64,000 nucleotides of DNA from Amoeboaphelidium protococcarum. Its lineage: Eukaryota > Aphelidiomycota > Aphelidea. The stretch's first letter is position 1, and each line of letters starts with the position of its first letter. The stretch is from positions 186,001-250,000 of the forward strand of contig JALECJ010000056.1 of NCBI GenBank assembly GCA_023515745.1, given 5' to 3'. Under the pieces are notes generated by a model. It was not told the origin of the DNA, did not search any database, and saw only the letters and a list, made by a program, of their open reading frames with translations. Shown here piece by piece: positions 22,633-34,320 of this stretch. The position numbers and the translations under genes were made by a program.

Positions 22633-24552
22633 TCAAGTCTACTACTGTTGTTGCTGCTGCAAGTAGTTCTCCAGCACGGCAACTGCCTCCTCCAACTTCT
22701 GGTTCAAAGCTTCCTGAGACTCCAGCAGATGCAACAGCTCGGAAACCTCCATCTCCAACAACATACCGGTAATCTTTCCGGCGTGGTCCTTCTTCTGGCT
22801 CATCAGAGGATGGCGAGAGATGATGCCGTACAAACGTTCTCCGATCACCTGACGCTACTAGTCCGGACTCAACTTGGCCAACAGGGCAGCGGTCAATGGA
22901 GGTGGCGCCATCTGACCTTGAGGTCCTGGCTACTGCTATTGCTACTGCTGAGGACCACCTGGACCCATTGGCATACCAGGTCTCATCATCATTGGACGAG
23001 GTGGACGCATGCCCATCTAGTTAGGACCACCCATTGGCATGCCCATCTGAGGCATTGGAGGTCTTGCACCATACTGAGGACGCGGTGGACGCATACCATA
23101 GCCAGGACGGCCTTGCATGTACTGCTGCGGCGGGCGCATGAAAGGCATACCAGGACGAGCACCACCCATCTGTTGAGGTGGGTAGAATCCAGGTTGTTAA
23201 GGCATCATACCAGGATACATCTGAGGCGGATACATTCCAGGGAACATTGGCATCATACCCTGACGCATTCTGGTAGTGAACTGAGCCTCCAAGAAGGCAC
23301 GACGAGCGTCTCTGCGTTGAGCCAGAGCAACGTACACAGGCTTGGATCCGATCAACTTTCCACTCATCTCGCTCACAGCCTTGGTAGCCTCTTCCGGAGT
23401 GGAATAGCAGACAAATCCAAATCCCTTGCTAACGCCCTTATCGTCCTTCATAACCTTGGCCGAGGAAATGTTCCCGTACACTGCAAATTCCTGACGCAGA
23501 CGATCATCATCCACAGCCTCATCCAAATTCTTGACATACAAGTTGACGCCCTGGTACTTGTTCTAACGCTCCAGGCGCAAGTTTTCAAACTTCTTACGCA
23601 GCTCATCCTCTCTCTCGCTCTTCTTCTGAGCACGACCAGCATACAGAACTTTACCCTCCATCTACTTGTCATTCAGCTCAGCCACACACTTTGCAGCACT
23701 ATCATGACTGACATAGTTGACAAAGCCAAAACACTTGGACTTGCCATTGTCATCCACAGATAACGCAGCAGAGACGATCTCTCCATGAGCCTTGACCATT
23801 TCTTAAAACTTTTCCTCATCGATAGACTCTGGAAGATTCTTGAGGAATACATTGGTAAAGTTCTTCTTCATCTCATCCTCCTTAGACTCGCGATCTTTAC
23901 GAGGGATGTGGTAGCCAACGAAGACCTTCTTGTCGTTCAACAGCATACCATTCACAGAAGCAATGGCCTTGTCAGCACCCTCATCAGTCTCAAAGTGGAC
24001 GAATCCATAACCCTTGGATCCATTCTCGTCCATAGAAACCTTACAAGACAGAATGGTACCGAAAGAGGAGAACATCTCATACAGAGCCTTGGAGTCGATA
24101 TCCTTATCCAGGTTCTTGATGAAAACGTTACCAGTACCTCTCTTGCGCTGAGCAGGATCGCGTTGGCTGTACATGATACGGCACTGCTTTCCCTTGATCA
24201 GCGAGAAGTTTAGCTCTTCAATTGCACGCTCACAGTCAGCAACGTTGTGGTAGTTGACATACGCGTAACCCAAAGAGCGTCTGGTGACAGCATCACGGCA
24301 AACGCGAATACTAGCAACAGGACCGATTTGATTGAAAATGTCAAACAGCATAGCCTCAGTGACATCTTGGGCCAAGTCACCGACATACAGGCTGGTAGAA
24401 GCAGTAGCAGAGCCATTACCTCCACTAACAGTAGAGCCGGCAACGGACTTGTTATCAGCCTGAGATTGATCATTTTGGCCATTAGCAGAGCCACCAATAG
24501 GAGCACCAGATTGAGAATTAGCAGAATTTACGTTATCGTTAGGAGTAGCCAT
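22633..24552 (-). CDS. PAB1: Cytoplasmic poly(A)-binding protein
   Basis: Single exon, 639 aa, nearly the length of human PABPC1. Four RRMs at about 52-130 (STSLYVGDL), 140-220 ([13 protein letters not shown]), 233-310 ([17 protein letters not shown]) and 337-412 ([16 protein letters not shown]), each with its RNP1 ([32 protein letters not shown]). A Met/Pro/Gly/Gln-rich linker follows. The C-terminal MLLE domain (about 560-625) contains [11 protein letters not shown] and [12 protein letters not shown]. It binds mRNA tails and eIF4G and recruits PAM2 partners. The gene ends in a Gln tract mixing CAG, CAA and TAG before TGA. TAA/TAG fall at Gln-compatible sites throughout. Confidence 0.96.
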
Positions 24553-25315
24553 TTTCTACAAATAGACAATAGAAAATATAATTTAAAAATATGATTAATA
24601 ACAAGGATGATGATGATTTTCTTACTTTTTTGTATTTTTCTAAGCGTGCGGTTGATTGTTTTACAAAGCGGAGAGAGAAAGGGGAATCGGGCGATGAAAA
24701 CACTCACAAACATTTCCAGCCAGCTAACTATCCAGTGGCGGCGGAGCGAGAAGTTCGGCAGAAACAAATCGCGCTTGGTTAAGGTTGAATTTTCGCCGCT
24801 CGGTGGGCGCGGGTAGTCTCGGTATAATTACGACTTGGGAGAATTCAGATCTAATGTTCAGCTTGGGTTTATACTCTATTCAATTAGCTTTTTAAGCATT
24901 CATAGGCTCTTTGACTCTGTCATAAAGTGTCGTTTGTAGTGTCAATAAGTAAATCGCTCATTGCAACTTCACCAGATCTGTATCACCTCGAGACGCCAGA
25001 TATGACCATAAAACAGTTAATTGCGGGAAATTTCAGTTCATTTCATATGTCATTATATAGAGCAATTACTATTCATTTTAGTTTAGTGATGACAAACGCA
25101 AACACGCTTATTCTAATCGCCGATATTAAAAAGTGAGATGTGCGTTGTAATCTTGATATTTAGGAGTGAGAATGGTCCACCTTGACGCGTACGAGACCAT
25201 CAAAACAATCGTTTGTTATAGTGAAAATTAACGTGAAACGCGTCAAGATGAAACAATGAGCTTTTATTTTGAAACAATCAGCACACCTTTATGATATTGG
25301 CCTCTGAGTGAGTAA
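24553..25315. other. Intergenic, nothing recognised
   Basis: About 760 bases without a supported gene. Short open frames at 24591-24816 and 24927-25136 are not protein-like. An inverted repeat, CTTGACGCGT near 25180 and ACGCGTCAAG near 25238, has about 50 bases between its arms. ACGCGT is also the core of the fungal MBF site, but that use here is speculative. Confidence 0.45.
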
Positions 25316-26652
25316 ATGCTGATAATGGAACTAAGGGCATTTGTTCGATATATCCTAGTCTCTTGCGTGTGGGTGCTGCTATTTTCTGTTCACTCCTCCG
25401 ATGCTGCTGAGTGTGGTCGTGGCAACTTGACATGTGAATTCCCTCAATGCTGTTCATCTCGAGGTTTCTGTGGAACGGGTACTGCGTACTGCGGCAGAGG
25501 TTGCAAAGTTGGATACGGTCTTTGTAATAGCTATAAGAATGCGGACTAGTGTGGAAGCGCTACATCTGCTAAAACTAGTTGCAGAGGTTAGACAGAGTGC
25601 TGTAATACGGCTGGATTTTGTGCCACAGACCCATTCTCTTGTGGTATCAACTGCGATCGATAGCTGAACGGTGGCTTCTGCTTCCCGAAAACTCAACTTG
25701 TGTTCAGACCACTTCCTGGAGCCGCTTCATCGTCGCGCAATGTATCTGTAGTCGCATAGCAATGTGGTGTCGGTCAAGGCTAGTGTCCACCTGGTACTTG
25801 TTGTAATGCTGATAATCTATGTGGTGTCGGGGATTCAGACTGTGATGTGAATCAAGGCTGTTAGATTGATTTTGGTGCTTGTCTCCCTACCAATTATCAA
25901 TGCGGACCTCAGTTTGGTAACTAGTTATGTAATGTTAATGGTTGGTGCTGTGGCGCTATTGGTTTTTGTGGGATCACTCCAGATTATTGTCTGCCTGAAA
26001 ATGGGTGTGTAAGTGGATGTTCTGGAACCGTCACGACCTCTACCTCTACCACTCCCACTCAACTTCCAACTGAAACATTGACTCAAACTCAAATTTAGAC
26101 TCAGACTGTATCGGTGACGGTTATATAAACATCAACGTCATTATCTCAACTGCCTCCTACTACGATAACATAGACTGATATTCCTGTGATTGATACTCCT
26201 ACTCTGACGTAAACGGTAACACTGGAACCGAGTACGTAGACGATTGTTAGTACCGTGAGTCGATCTCTGCTGCCCATCACAACCGTTCTGGAAATTCCCA
26301 CTACTTTTAGTGTGCCTTTCGTATCCACGTCGACTATAGAGCCAGACGTTAATCCTGAACCTTCTGGTACACTTATTACTTTGACTAGTCTAATTACTAC
26401 CGAACTTAGTGCCACCTTCTCCTTTACATCTACTGTAAACTATGTGCAAAGTACTCTTGCGCCATATACTTGCGACGAGTTTAATGATTGCCCTAATAAC
26501 TTATGCTGCAGTAGATTTGGTTTTTGTGGGTCTTCAGAGGTAAGATTATAACTTTGTTTGGGAATAATTATATTCTAATGCTTAAAAATGCCAAGACGAT
26601 GTAGATTTACTGTAAACGGAGTCAAGGATGCGTAAGGAATTGCAGGAATTGA
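25316..26652 (+). CDS. Secreted chitin-binding protein with five CBM18 modules
   Basis: Two exons, 25316-26539 and 26605-26652, 423 aa. Signal peptide at residues 1-30 (hydrophobic IVSCVWVLLFSV-like core ending SSDAA). Five hevein-type modules: about 31-75 (CCSSRGFCGTGTAYCG), 80-125 (ECCNTAGFCATDPFSCG), 145-190 (CCNADNLCGVGDSDC), 195-235 (WCCGAIGFCGITPDYC) and a last one split by the intron (LCCSRFGFCGSS | EIYCKRSQGCVRNC). A Thr/Ser-rich stalk of about 150 residues separates modules four and five and is probably O-glycosylated. It likely binds chitin in a cell or cyst wall, or protects it. The splice GTAAGA to GATGTAG is the only one I found that completes the last Cys pattern. Module five with intron is well supported. 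Confidence 0.87.
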
Positions 26653-26784
26653 GCCCTCTTACTATTACCATTATCAAAATATACCATCAAGCAACAGCCA
26701 TTCAGTGTTCAGAAATTCATTTCATGTAAATATATATAAATCATGTTTTATTATCAATTGTATTTTATACATAATTAACTTCAA

Positions 26785-27951
26785 TCAATCATAGTTTCTT
26801 TAATGTACTGGATTGCTAGTCAAGCTCATCACTTCCTTGTTCTATGCCGACATGAGATTCCTCTCCTCCAGATCCACGGCAATGGACAAGTCTATAACAT
26901 CATCTTGAGGGAGTTCTGTATGTGGACGTCTCATGTATATCCAGAATCGCCGTAAAATGTGCTTAGAGCCTTTAACAATCTCTTTCATGGTATCTGTGGG
27001 ATCAAAACATTACTTTAGACTATCATACGCGTCCGTCCCCTCACCACTCCGGCTGTCCATCTTAAAGTCACCGACACCAAAGCAGAGATTAGAATGGTGC
27101 CAAATTGAGGCTAAGAACATTTCCACACACAGCAATAAAGACTGCACACCAACACTGATGTTAGCCGATGGGTAATAAATCGAGTTTGGAATCAGGCCAA
27201 AGAAATCACAAGCACCAATAATCAATGACTACCAGAATGTCATAAAGACTATAAATTTGACAGATAGGAATTTAGTAATGGGCTTATACTCTCGAATGTT
27301 ATCTCTGATGGTGAGAAAGAATATAATAAGAGCATACATGGCCAGCGAAGTGGATATAAAGTTGATGGTGACAATCCAGAAATTTCCATACATTGGACTC
27401 ATGGACTCAGCCCGGTAAAGACCATAAGCTTCCAAGAATATTGAAATCACGACAGTCAGAGGCTAGATAACCACGTACTAGAGCACCATCAACTTTATGT
27501 CCATGAGAAAATAAGGCCGCGACGGATCATAGTAATAACACTAGAATGGCGGCAAATGCTTCATCTCGGATTTATTAGATAGTAACCGCCTCTACTCCTA
27601 TTCATCTGCCCCCAAATACGCAAGCAGTAGCACGAAGAACTCATAAATAACAAAAGCTTCAAAACAGGATCGAATAAAATCCAACCACAATCCAATTGAC
27701 ACATATCTGTAATTGAGCCACGCACAGAGTGAATATACAGGGACCATGAGCAGAATCCTCACTATATGTCGCTAGTACTCTGGTTTTGTAAAATACTTCA
27801 AATGTCTATATATGAGTATGGTAGAGAGCACAATGGCGAGCCATGCAAACACTCCACTTATAATCCAACCTTTCATCAGTGCCGAATACGCAGATAGCCA
27901 CTCCTATTCATCTTCTGCACTCTAAACGTAATTAGTACCCGCCACCATCAT
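26785..27951 (-). CDS. TMEM184/OSTalpha-family membrane protein (DUF300)
   Basis: Single exon, 388 aa, seven predicted membrane helices. The diagnostic segment is FIRSCFEAFVIYEFFVLLLA (about residue 115), as in the YExFxIYxFFxLL motif of TMEM184. YVVIQPLTVVISIFLEAYGL, TKFLSVKFIVFMTFWQSLI and FLASIWHHSNLCFGVGDF follow. The family includes organic-solute transporter alpha and fungal proteins at vacuole or plasma membrane. Substrate unknown. Several helix-boundary Gln are TAG. The soluble C-terminus (60 residues) is acidic. Two ATGs stand at the start, and the first is taken. Confidence 0.85.
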
Positions 27952-28240
27952 TCACTATATTACTTTAAATTATTACGAGCTGATGGAATGAAAGACAATG
28001 ATTATAATTCCTCTCAAGTATAATCGCGACAATTCTCTGACAATCCTGTGATAAAGAGAAAATTCGGCAGATGTGAAAGACTAAAAGTTACGCGACTAAC
28101 TGAGATGAAACTGAAAAGAAATTTGATCTATTGAACATTGAGGAAGGAAAGCCTATCAAGTACGCTGATTGGTTGGTTCAAGATCATGCGCGTCTTTTAG
28201 TATTGACTGTAGGCAGCTGTGGGTGCTCAAATCGTCACTA

Positions 28241-28507
28241 ATGGCGCATACCTTCATTGGCGGCCGCGTAGGATTAACACCTACTTAAGGTGAATGATAA
28301 CTAAAATAATTGCCATTCTTATTACCGTACCTTCTCCAGAAGGACGGCAACGACAATGAAACGCGCGCCTTTTCCAGACGCAGAGAAGGACTAGAAGACA
28401 AAGGACGCGAAGTAGACACCAGCTCATCCTCAGAGGCAGATTCAGAGTCCTCAGAGGAGAAGATGTTAACAAAATTATCACAATTTAGCTCTCTGAATCT
28501 GCTGTGA
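28241..28507 (+). CDS. Small acidic/Ser-rich protein, unknown
   Basis: Proposed two-exon gene, 28241-28267 and 28340-28507, 64 aa (MAHTFIGGR | KDGNDNETRAF ... SSLNLL). Exon 2 alone cannot start a protein because an in-frame TGA precedes it closely. A 72-nt intron with GTAGGA donor and CTCCAG acceptor links it in frame to an ATG. The tail is rich in Ser and Glu (TSSSSEADSESSEEK). No family recognised. The acceptor departs from the TGTAG used elsewhere, so this model is tentative. Confidence 0.35.
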
Positions 28508-28600
28508 CCAGGCTTCTAATATTTTCATATTTGTAACCAGAAATTCTTTTAAATTGACAGAGTATGAAAACATGATTGCACATGAACATTTATGATCGCG

Positions 28601-29513
28601 TCATTTACGCCAAATAGAACGATTTATGTGATAAGGCTTTAGTAACCGAACTAAAGTTCTAAAAGAAATAATTTCATCTATAACGCATACACTATATTCG
28701 AATTCAAGGGTATCAGTATACCAGAAGCATACTCTATATTACGTTCCTGCATATACTCTTAGATTTCGGAGAGAGTCGGAGGAGGGGTAGGTAATCTCCA
28801 AAAGCAGCGGAGAGGAGAGTCTAACACCATTTGCCACATCTAGAGGGTGAACAGTTGCCAAATAAGCTTCCTTCTCAGCGGCAAAAACTTTATACTCCTC
28901 CGCCATCTGACGAGGATAGTAGCAGTTCGTGGAAGTATTCATCAACGCTATTAGCAGCGACGATGAATCCACCCATCTGCTCCATAGAGCGGCCAACACT
29001 CACCATCTAGCGCAAGACTTCGACCGCCTTGCGCTGCAATTCCTCCACCTCATAGGTGGTAAAGTCTCCCAGGTCATAATCATGCATCATGATGCATGCC
29101 GTATCGACGGAGGCCTTGTTCCAGAGCCCACTCATTGGGATAATGCCATATGTAATCTGATGGCGGAATATTGTACGAGTGATGAATAGGCAAGTTGTCG
29201 TCCTCCATAATTTACTTGCTACAGATTCGTCATCTTCCAGTCTTTGCTGACCAATTATCTCATCCCTCTCTCTCAATCTGTCTTCTATTTCTTCGATTCT
29301 CTCTAAACGCTCTCTCTCAGCGTACAGTACTACTACCGGCTACTACCTTCTTTGTCTTTGCGCCACAGGTGATGCGCTTCTATCGGACTCAGAATCGGAA
29401 TCAGCTCTCACCACCCTCATCATCTCATTGTTCCATTAGCCATATCCCTAGTATCCATTCGGATTGACTAGTTTAGCATAGTCGTGCTCTCTTGCAGCCA
29501 GAACAGCCTCCAT
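28601..29513 (-). CDS. Uncharacterised protein with short intron
   Basis: Open from ATG at 29513 (MEAVLAAREHDYAKLVNP). Contains a Ser/Asp/Arg-rich patch and a charged helix (ERERLERIEEIEDRLRERDE), then a compact region (LFITRTIFRHQITYGIIPM). The frame shifts near 28907-28946. A 40-nt intron (GTTGAT to CGTCAG) would join it to MAEEYKVFAAEKEAYLATVH and a final TGA at 28601-28603, giving 290 aa. The donor is atypical and the intron unusually short, so a one-base frameshift is the alternative. No function assigned. Confidence 0.45.
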
Positions 29514-29818
29514 CTGTTCCTCCAGGATGCGGCCTTTTTATAGCAGAGAAAACTAATAAAGAGAACTGAGTTAATTAAATTGTACAGTACAAACATGACT
29601 GCGGAATTCAACACACATCCACATTCCAAACGCATCAAAGTTGTCGTCGCGTGTGAGTCGACGGATTTCGGTCACTTTTTCGTTTTTCTCTTTTCGCGCG
29701 CAACTTCTCTCGTTCTGGTGACATCAATCTGTGATCTAAAAGAGAACTATCTCTTATATTTTAATAAGTAATTCCCATTTATCAATACTTGTAGTCTCCG
29801 AATAATAAAAAGTACAAT
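29514..29818. other. Divergent promoter region
   Basis: 305 bases between the starts of two divergent genes. The short frame at 29594-29771 is not protein-like. No repeat was seen. Confidence 0.45.
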
Positions 29819-32437
29819 ATGTCAAGATTTTTTAGAGGTGGTGCTAGTGATTCTGAGAGTGATAGTTTTACTGAGAGCGAGACTGAGAGTGAATTTTCGG
29901 TTGATGAACAAGAAGTACAATAGTAGTAGTAGTAATCCCAACAATAGCCATAGAAGACTTCTGCATTTAGCAAGTTTCTTCGCAATGAGGCTGACAGTGA
30001 CGATGACTCTGATGATGGTAGAAAGAGAGTGGTGAAGAGTGCCAAAGACAAGTTTGATGATGAAGTCAAAGCCATTGTCGGCAGTATTGACGCGTCTATG
30101 GATGAAGATGAGTACGCCAGAGTTGTCTCTGAATTTGATCGTCTGATGAAACTCATCAATAAGCATTTGAATAACATTATCAGAGACCATGGATATCCTA
30201 GACTGTTCCTGTAGTGTCTTTTGGATTTGGATGCGTATGCCAAGGATATTCTTGGTCAGGATAGTAAGTAGTCATCTCTCAACTCTGCCGATTAGAAGAG
30301 TGTTGTCGCCATTAAGACCAAGGTGAGAAAGGTGATGTAGCCACTGGAGGATGAAATTGCGTCTTATAAGGCTTCCGGTGCATCATCGCGTCAGATGGAT
30401 AGTTCCGAATCGGAAGAGGAGACCTCTGCTGATGAACTGGCTCCTAAGAAGAAACAGTCTGGTGGCAATGCCTTCTTCAAGTCTGTTAGTGAGACTGAGA
30501 GTGAAGATGAAGAGGAAGAGACTGAGGAAGAGGAGTCTGATGAAGATGAGTCCGTGTAGAAGGATAGTTAAAAGTAGGATGGCGGCATAGCTTCTAGATG
30601 GAAAAAGACTACATCCACCACTCCGTCTGCTTTTGCTAAGACTCCTTCAGCCGCACCCGCCAAGAAGACTAAGCAGGTTACTAAACCATCTGCAGCAGCG
30701 CAGAAGCCAGAGGAAGGTGGCGATTAGAAGTAGCAATAGTAATAGCCGGAGAAGAAGGTTGAAGAATTGACTCCTGAGAATTTGTATGAGCGTCTGCGTA
30801 TACTTCTGGAATCTCGCGGTAAAAAGGGAACGGACAAGGTTGCATAGATGAAGCAGCTGGAACTGATGTTGGCCATGGCTGACAATCCTGTGAAGAAGGT
30901 GAAAGTCTTGCTCTCTCTGATATCCGCCAGGCTTGATTTCAATGTTGTCACCAATGTTAACATGAGTGTTGAGAATGTGCTGAGAATCAAGTAGGAAGTA
31001 TCTCAGCTTTTGGATGCATTGGAGCAGAATCAGCATTTATCTCTGAGTGAAAATGGTGAAGAGTGGTTTGAAGCGAAAGATGAGGATGAGACAACTCAGA
31101 ACCGTCGTGTTATCAAGGGAAATCTGGTGTCAATCATAAGCAGATTGGATAATGAGTTTGAAAAGAATTTGCAAGCTGGTGCATCCACATTGACGGAATA
31201 CATCAAGCGATTGAGTGAAGAGGCATCGATGTATCAGATGATTTGCAGAACTGAAGCCTACTGTCACTCTAGACAGGATAAGGATGACGTTGTGCTCTTG
31301 TAGATTCTGAAGTTGGATCACTTGTATTACAAGAAGAATGATCTTATCGTGAAGTTGGATCAGAAAGTGAGAGATACTGCTGCGGCTGATAATTATATCC
31401 ACCAAATATGTTCTAGCGTCATTAGTCATTCATAAGATAAAATTAGAGTCAAAGTGTTGTTGTAGCATGCGTACTATCTGGCATTACACGGCAAGTATTA
31501 ATAGGCGAGAAATTTGTTATTATCTTTTCAGCTGGGCGATACCATATCTACTCAAGAGCTTAGTACTCAGGTTTTGTTCAATCGTGTTATGGCTTAGATT
31601 GGTATTGCTGCCTTCAGATTGGGACATTTTCAAGAGTCTTACAATGCTCTTAACGACATTATGGGATCTCTGAAAACGAAAGATCTGCTGGCTCAAGGTA
31701 CTTAGTTGAGCAAGTATTTGGCATTGGAGTAGGATAACAAGAGGGAGAAGGTTGGCGTTCTTCCATTCCATCAGCACATTGACTTGGAATTGTTGGAAGT
31801 CATCTAGCTCTCTGTGACTCTGCTTCTTGAAATTCCTTAAATGTCTGCACAATCTTATGAGCTGAGAAAGAGATTCTACAGCAGACATTTCAAGAGATTA
31901 TATGACCAATACGCGTCTTCACTAACGCGTGGACCGGCCGAGAGCTTCCGTGATTCCGTATTTGAAGCTGCTAGACTGTTGGCTGATGGAGACTGGCGCG
32001 GTTGTTCAGACTTGCTATGTGGTCTCAAGGTGTGGAATACTCTGGGCGATCGCGATTAAGTGAAGTCTCATTTGACCAAGAATATCAAAACGCAGGCTCT
32101 GAAGACTTACCTGCTCAAAGCTGGCGATTTTTATGACACCCTGAGTGTATCCGACCTTTAGACCAAATTTGACATGTCAGAATCTCAAGTCAAGTCGACT
32201 GCATTGAAAATGCTATACAATCAGGAGTTTTTGGGTTCCATGGATATGCAGAAAAGGTGTATCAGATTCAATGGAGGCAAGTTGTCTAAAGTATACTACT
32301 TGGCGATGCATTACTCTGAGAGAATGTTCAATCTCGTGGATGCCAACGAGAAGTTGTACACGTACAAGTTGGAGCCATAAAAGCTAGTTGATGAGGCCAG
32401 AAACGCGATTAGAAAAGCAAAGAGACAGGATAATTGA
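29819..32437 (+). CDS. EIF3C: Translation initiation factor eIF3 subunit c
   Basis: Single exon, 872 aa. Opens with the canonical MSRFFRGGASDSESDS, an almost invariant eIF3c start, followed by an acidic/Ser-rich stretch with a Gln run of which five consecutive codons are TAG/TAA (29921-29935). The conserved eIF3c core starts at SAFSKFLRNEADSDDD and continues through DRLMKLINKH. The helical scaffold (about 320-640) leads to a C-terminal PCI domain (about 650-850) with FDMSESQVKSTALKML and GKLSKVYYLAMHYSERMF. eIF3c holds eIF3 and binds eIF1/eIF5 on the 40S ribosome. Many in-frame TAA/TAG codons sit at Gln-tolerant sites. Confidence 0.94.
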
Positions 32438-33267
32438 AGCATATCTTTATAGTGAATAACATTTGGCTAATAAATAATGATATCACACTATATATTCCCA
32501 GCGATGAAAGTAAATCTAAAATCTTGTTTCAATCTGCAAGTGATCTTCAATATCGATCGTCGAACAAACGAACGCGCGGAAATAAATAAAGTTTGTGATT
32601 CATCGTGTCGCACTATGATGAAAGTAGTTACACCACGGATATGATCATCACCTATGATCATGTTCAAAACGTAATTCCCACACTGATATCCGAGCCGAAA
32701 GCCCAGACCAGCAATCCGCAGCCTCAACGCGACGTCCGCCCATACTGAGATGACTCGCATCGAGATACTCGCTTATCTTGATCGGCCTTTTTTGTGAATC
32801 ACCGCAGATTTTGGATCGCGATGGATCGTCTGCGGGGACTTTTCTGGTCGGAGTGAATCACCACAGAATCTCCGATGCAGTCTGGAACGGCGAAAATGAT
32901 CTCTCCGACACAAAATGGATCTTTACAAAACAAATCTGCCGCATCTCATCACATCTTTCATCATCTCTTCACTGACTCTTCTCTCTCTTTAGAACAAGAA
33001 CATCATTTATTCATATACATTCATTTATACATATATATATATTCTGCTTATATATCCTCTCGTATACACCCACATTCACTCGGTTTTATAGCTCCAGTGT
33101 TTGTGTACGTACATATAGTGTTTGGTGCAAACATACACACAGTTGAAAACAGTACAGGCTTTGAATCTCAGTCTGCTCCGTCCGTATACTTTGAGAGAAC
33201 GATTCTGATATACGCTATTTATACATACATTATTTTATACTTATTGGTTATCCGTCCGTCATTTATC
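32438..33267. other. Intergenic or long kinase leader
   Basis: 830 bases without a supported gene. An in-frame upstream ATG at 32875 would add 131 residues to the kinase, but the added segment is a low-complexity Ile/Tyr/His stretch from TATATA-rich DNA. I treat it as leader. The 32488-32760 minus frame is not protein-like. Confidence 0.45.
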
Positions 33268-34188
33268 ATGTCATCTGCTATTTTGTCTCAGCTCTACGCT
33301 ATTGATCACCTGCTTGGTAAGGGTGCTACTGGTGCTGTATATGCTGGCTGCCGGCGGTCTGATGGTGTTCCATGTGCTATCAAGGTTGTGCGAAAGTCCA
33401 AGGTGCCCGACTCTAGACTGGCTATTGAGATGAACGAGTCAACTGGAACCTGTCGATGTGTGCCTATGGAGGTTTACGTTCTCAGGAGGATAAGTCATCC
33501 AAACATTATAAAACTGGTTGATTTCCACGAAGATGATCGCTATTTTTACATTGTCACTGAGCTACATGGTCATGGTTCCCAGTGGAATCTTAAGCAGCTC
33601 GCTGAGAGCGATACGTCATCGCAATCGTCATCGTCGTCGGCTTCGGACGATGAGAAATCTGTTGCGTCAACATCTTCCACGTCATCTACTGACCTGTTCG
33701 AATGTATAGAGAAGCTTGGTCCTCTTCAAGAGTCTGTGGCTGCCCACATTATGCGTCAAGTGGTGTCTGCTCTATCATATCTGAAGACTATGAACGTCTA
33801 CCACATGGATATTAAGGATGAGAACATTGTGGTTGACAAGGATTTCCAGGTTAAACTGATTGACTTTGGCTCTGCACACATTGTCGCTGATCACAATAAA
33901 CCATTCGACAGGTTCTATGGCACTCTGGAGTTTGCTCCTCCTGAGGTTCTGCTCGGCACTCCTTACTTTGCAGAAATGGCTGATGTATGGGCTCTCGGCA
34001 CTGTGCTATATACTATGCTGCACGCTTAACCACCCTATGGTAATCCTAAGAATGTACTGGCTGGAAACTTGATTTAGTTACGATCTAACAGGAATTAGAT
34101 TAATCTTTCTTAATAGATGACTGATTTACTTAGCTAGATGCTTTGCAGGAGAATCATTGGTCGCTCTTCATTATTGTCAATAAACTAA
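33268..34188 (+). CDS. PAS-kinase-like Ser/Thr protein kinase, 3' end uncertain
   Basis: Kinase catalytic domain almost alone: Gly loop LLGKGATGAVYAG (about 15-28), CAIKVVRKSK Lys, HMDIKDENIVV catalytic loop, LIDFGSAHIV, activation segment and P+1 loop FYGTLEFAPPEVLLGTPYF. HxDIKDENIV, LIDFGSA and GTxEFxxPEVLxG match PAS kinase and yeast Psk more than other CaMK relatives, but no PAS domain precedes it. A Ser-rich insert of about 30 residues splits the hinge-to-helix-E region. Family role: nutrient-responsive control of sugar and translation factors. The domain ends at LLSIN before TAA 34186-34188. The first in-frame TGA is 34531-34533, inside the antisense 6-phosphogluconate dehydrogenase gene, so the true C-terminus is unresolved. 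Confidence 0.75.
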
Positions 34189-34320
34189 TGTTTAAATAAT
34201 ATCGCTTAAATTTAATAGAATAGCATGTAATTAATTATAAGATTGACTTTTACTTCATTTCTTGTCACTTTAAGCCTATACATTGCTGTTAACATTTCAA
34301 AGTACAACCAATATATTCAA

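Noticed and set aside
22648..23763. 371-codon plus-strand open frame
   Set aside because: It is the antisense of the poly(A)-binding-protein gene. The Leu/His/Arg-rich composition is the mirror of Gln/Met/Pro/Ala codons in PABP.
28215..28290. tRNA-like GC-rich segment
   Set aside because: No complete cloverleaf: the GTAGG/CCTAC stem is isolated and there is no T-loop GTTCRA sequence.
32875..33267. 131-residue N-terminal extension of the kinase
   Set aside because: Low-complexity translation of TATATA-rich leader DNA, with no conserved feature. The kinase fold starts right after ATG 33268.
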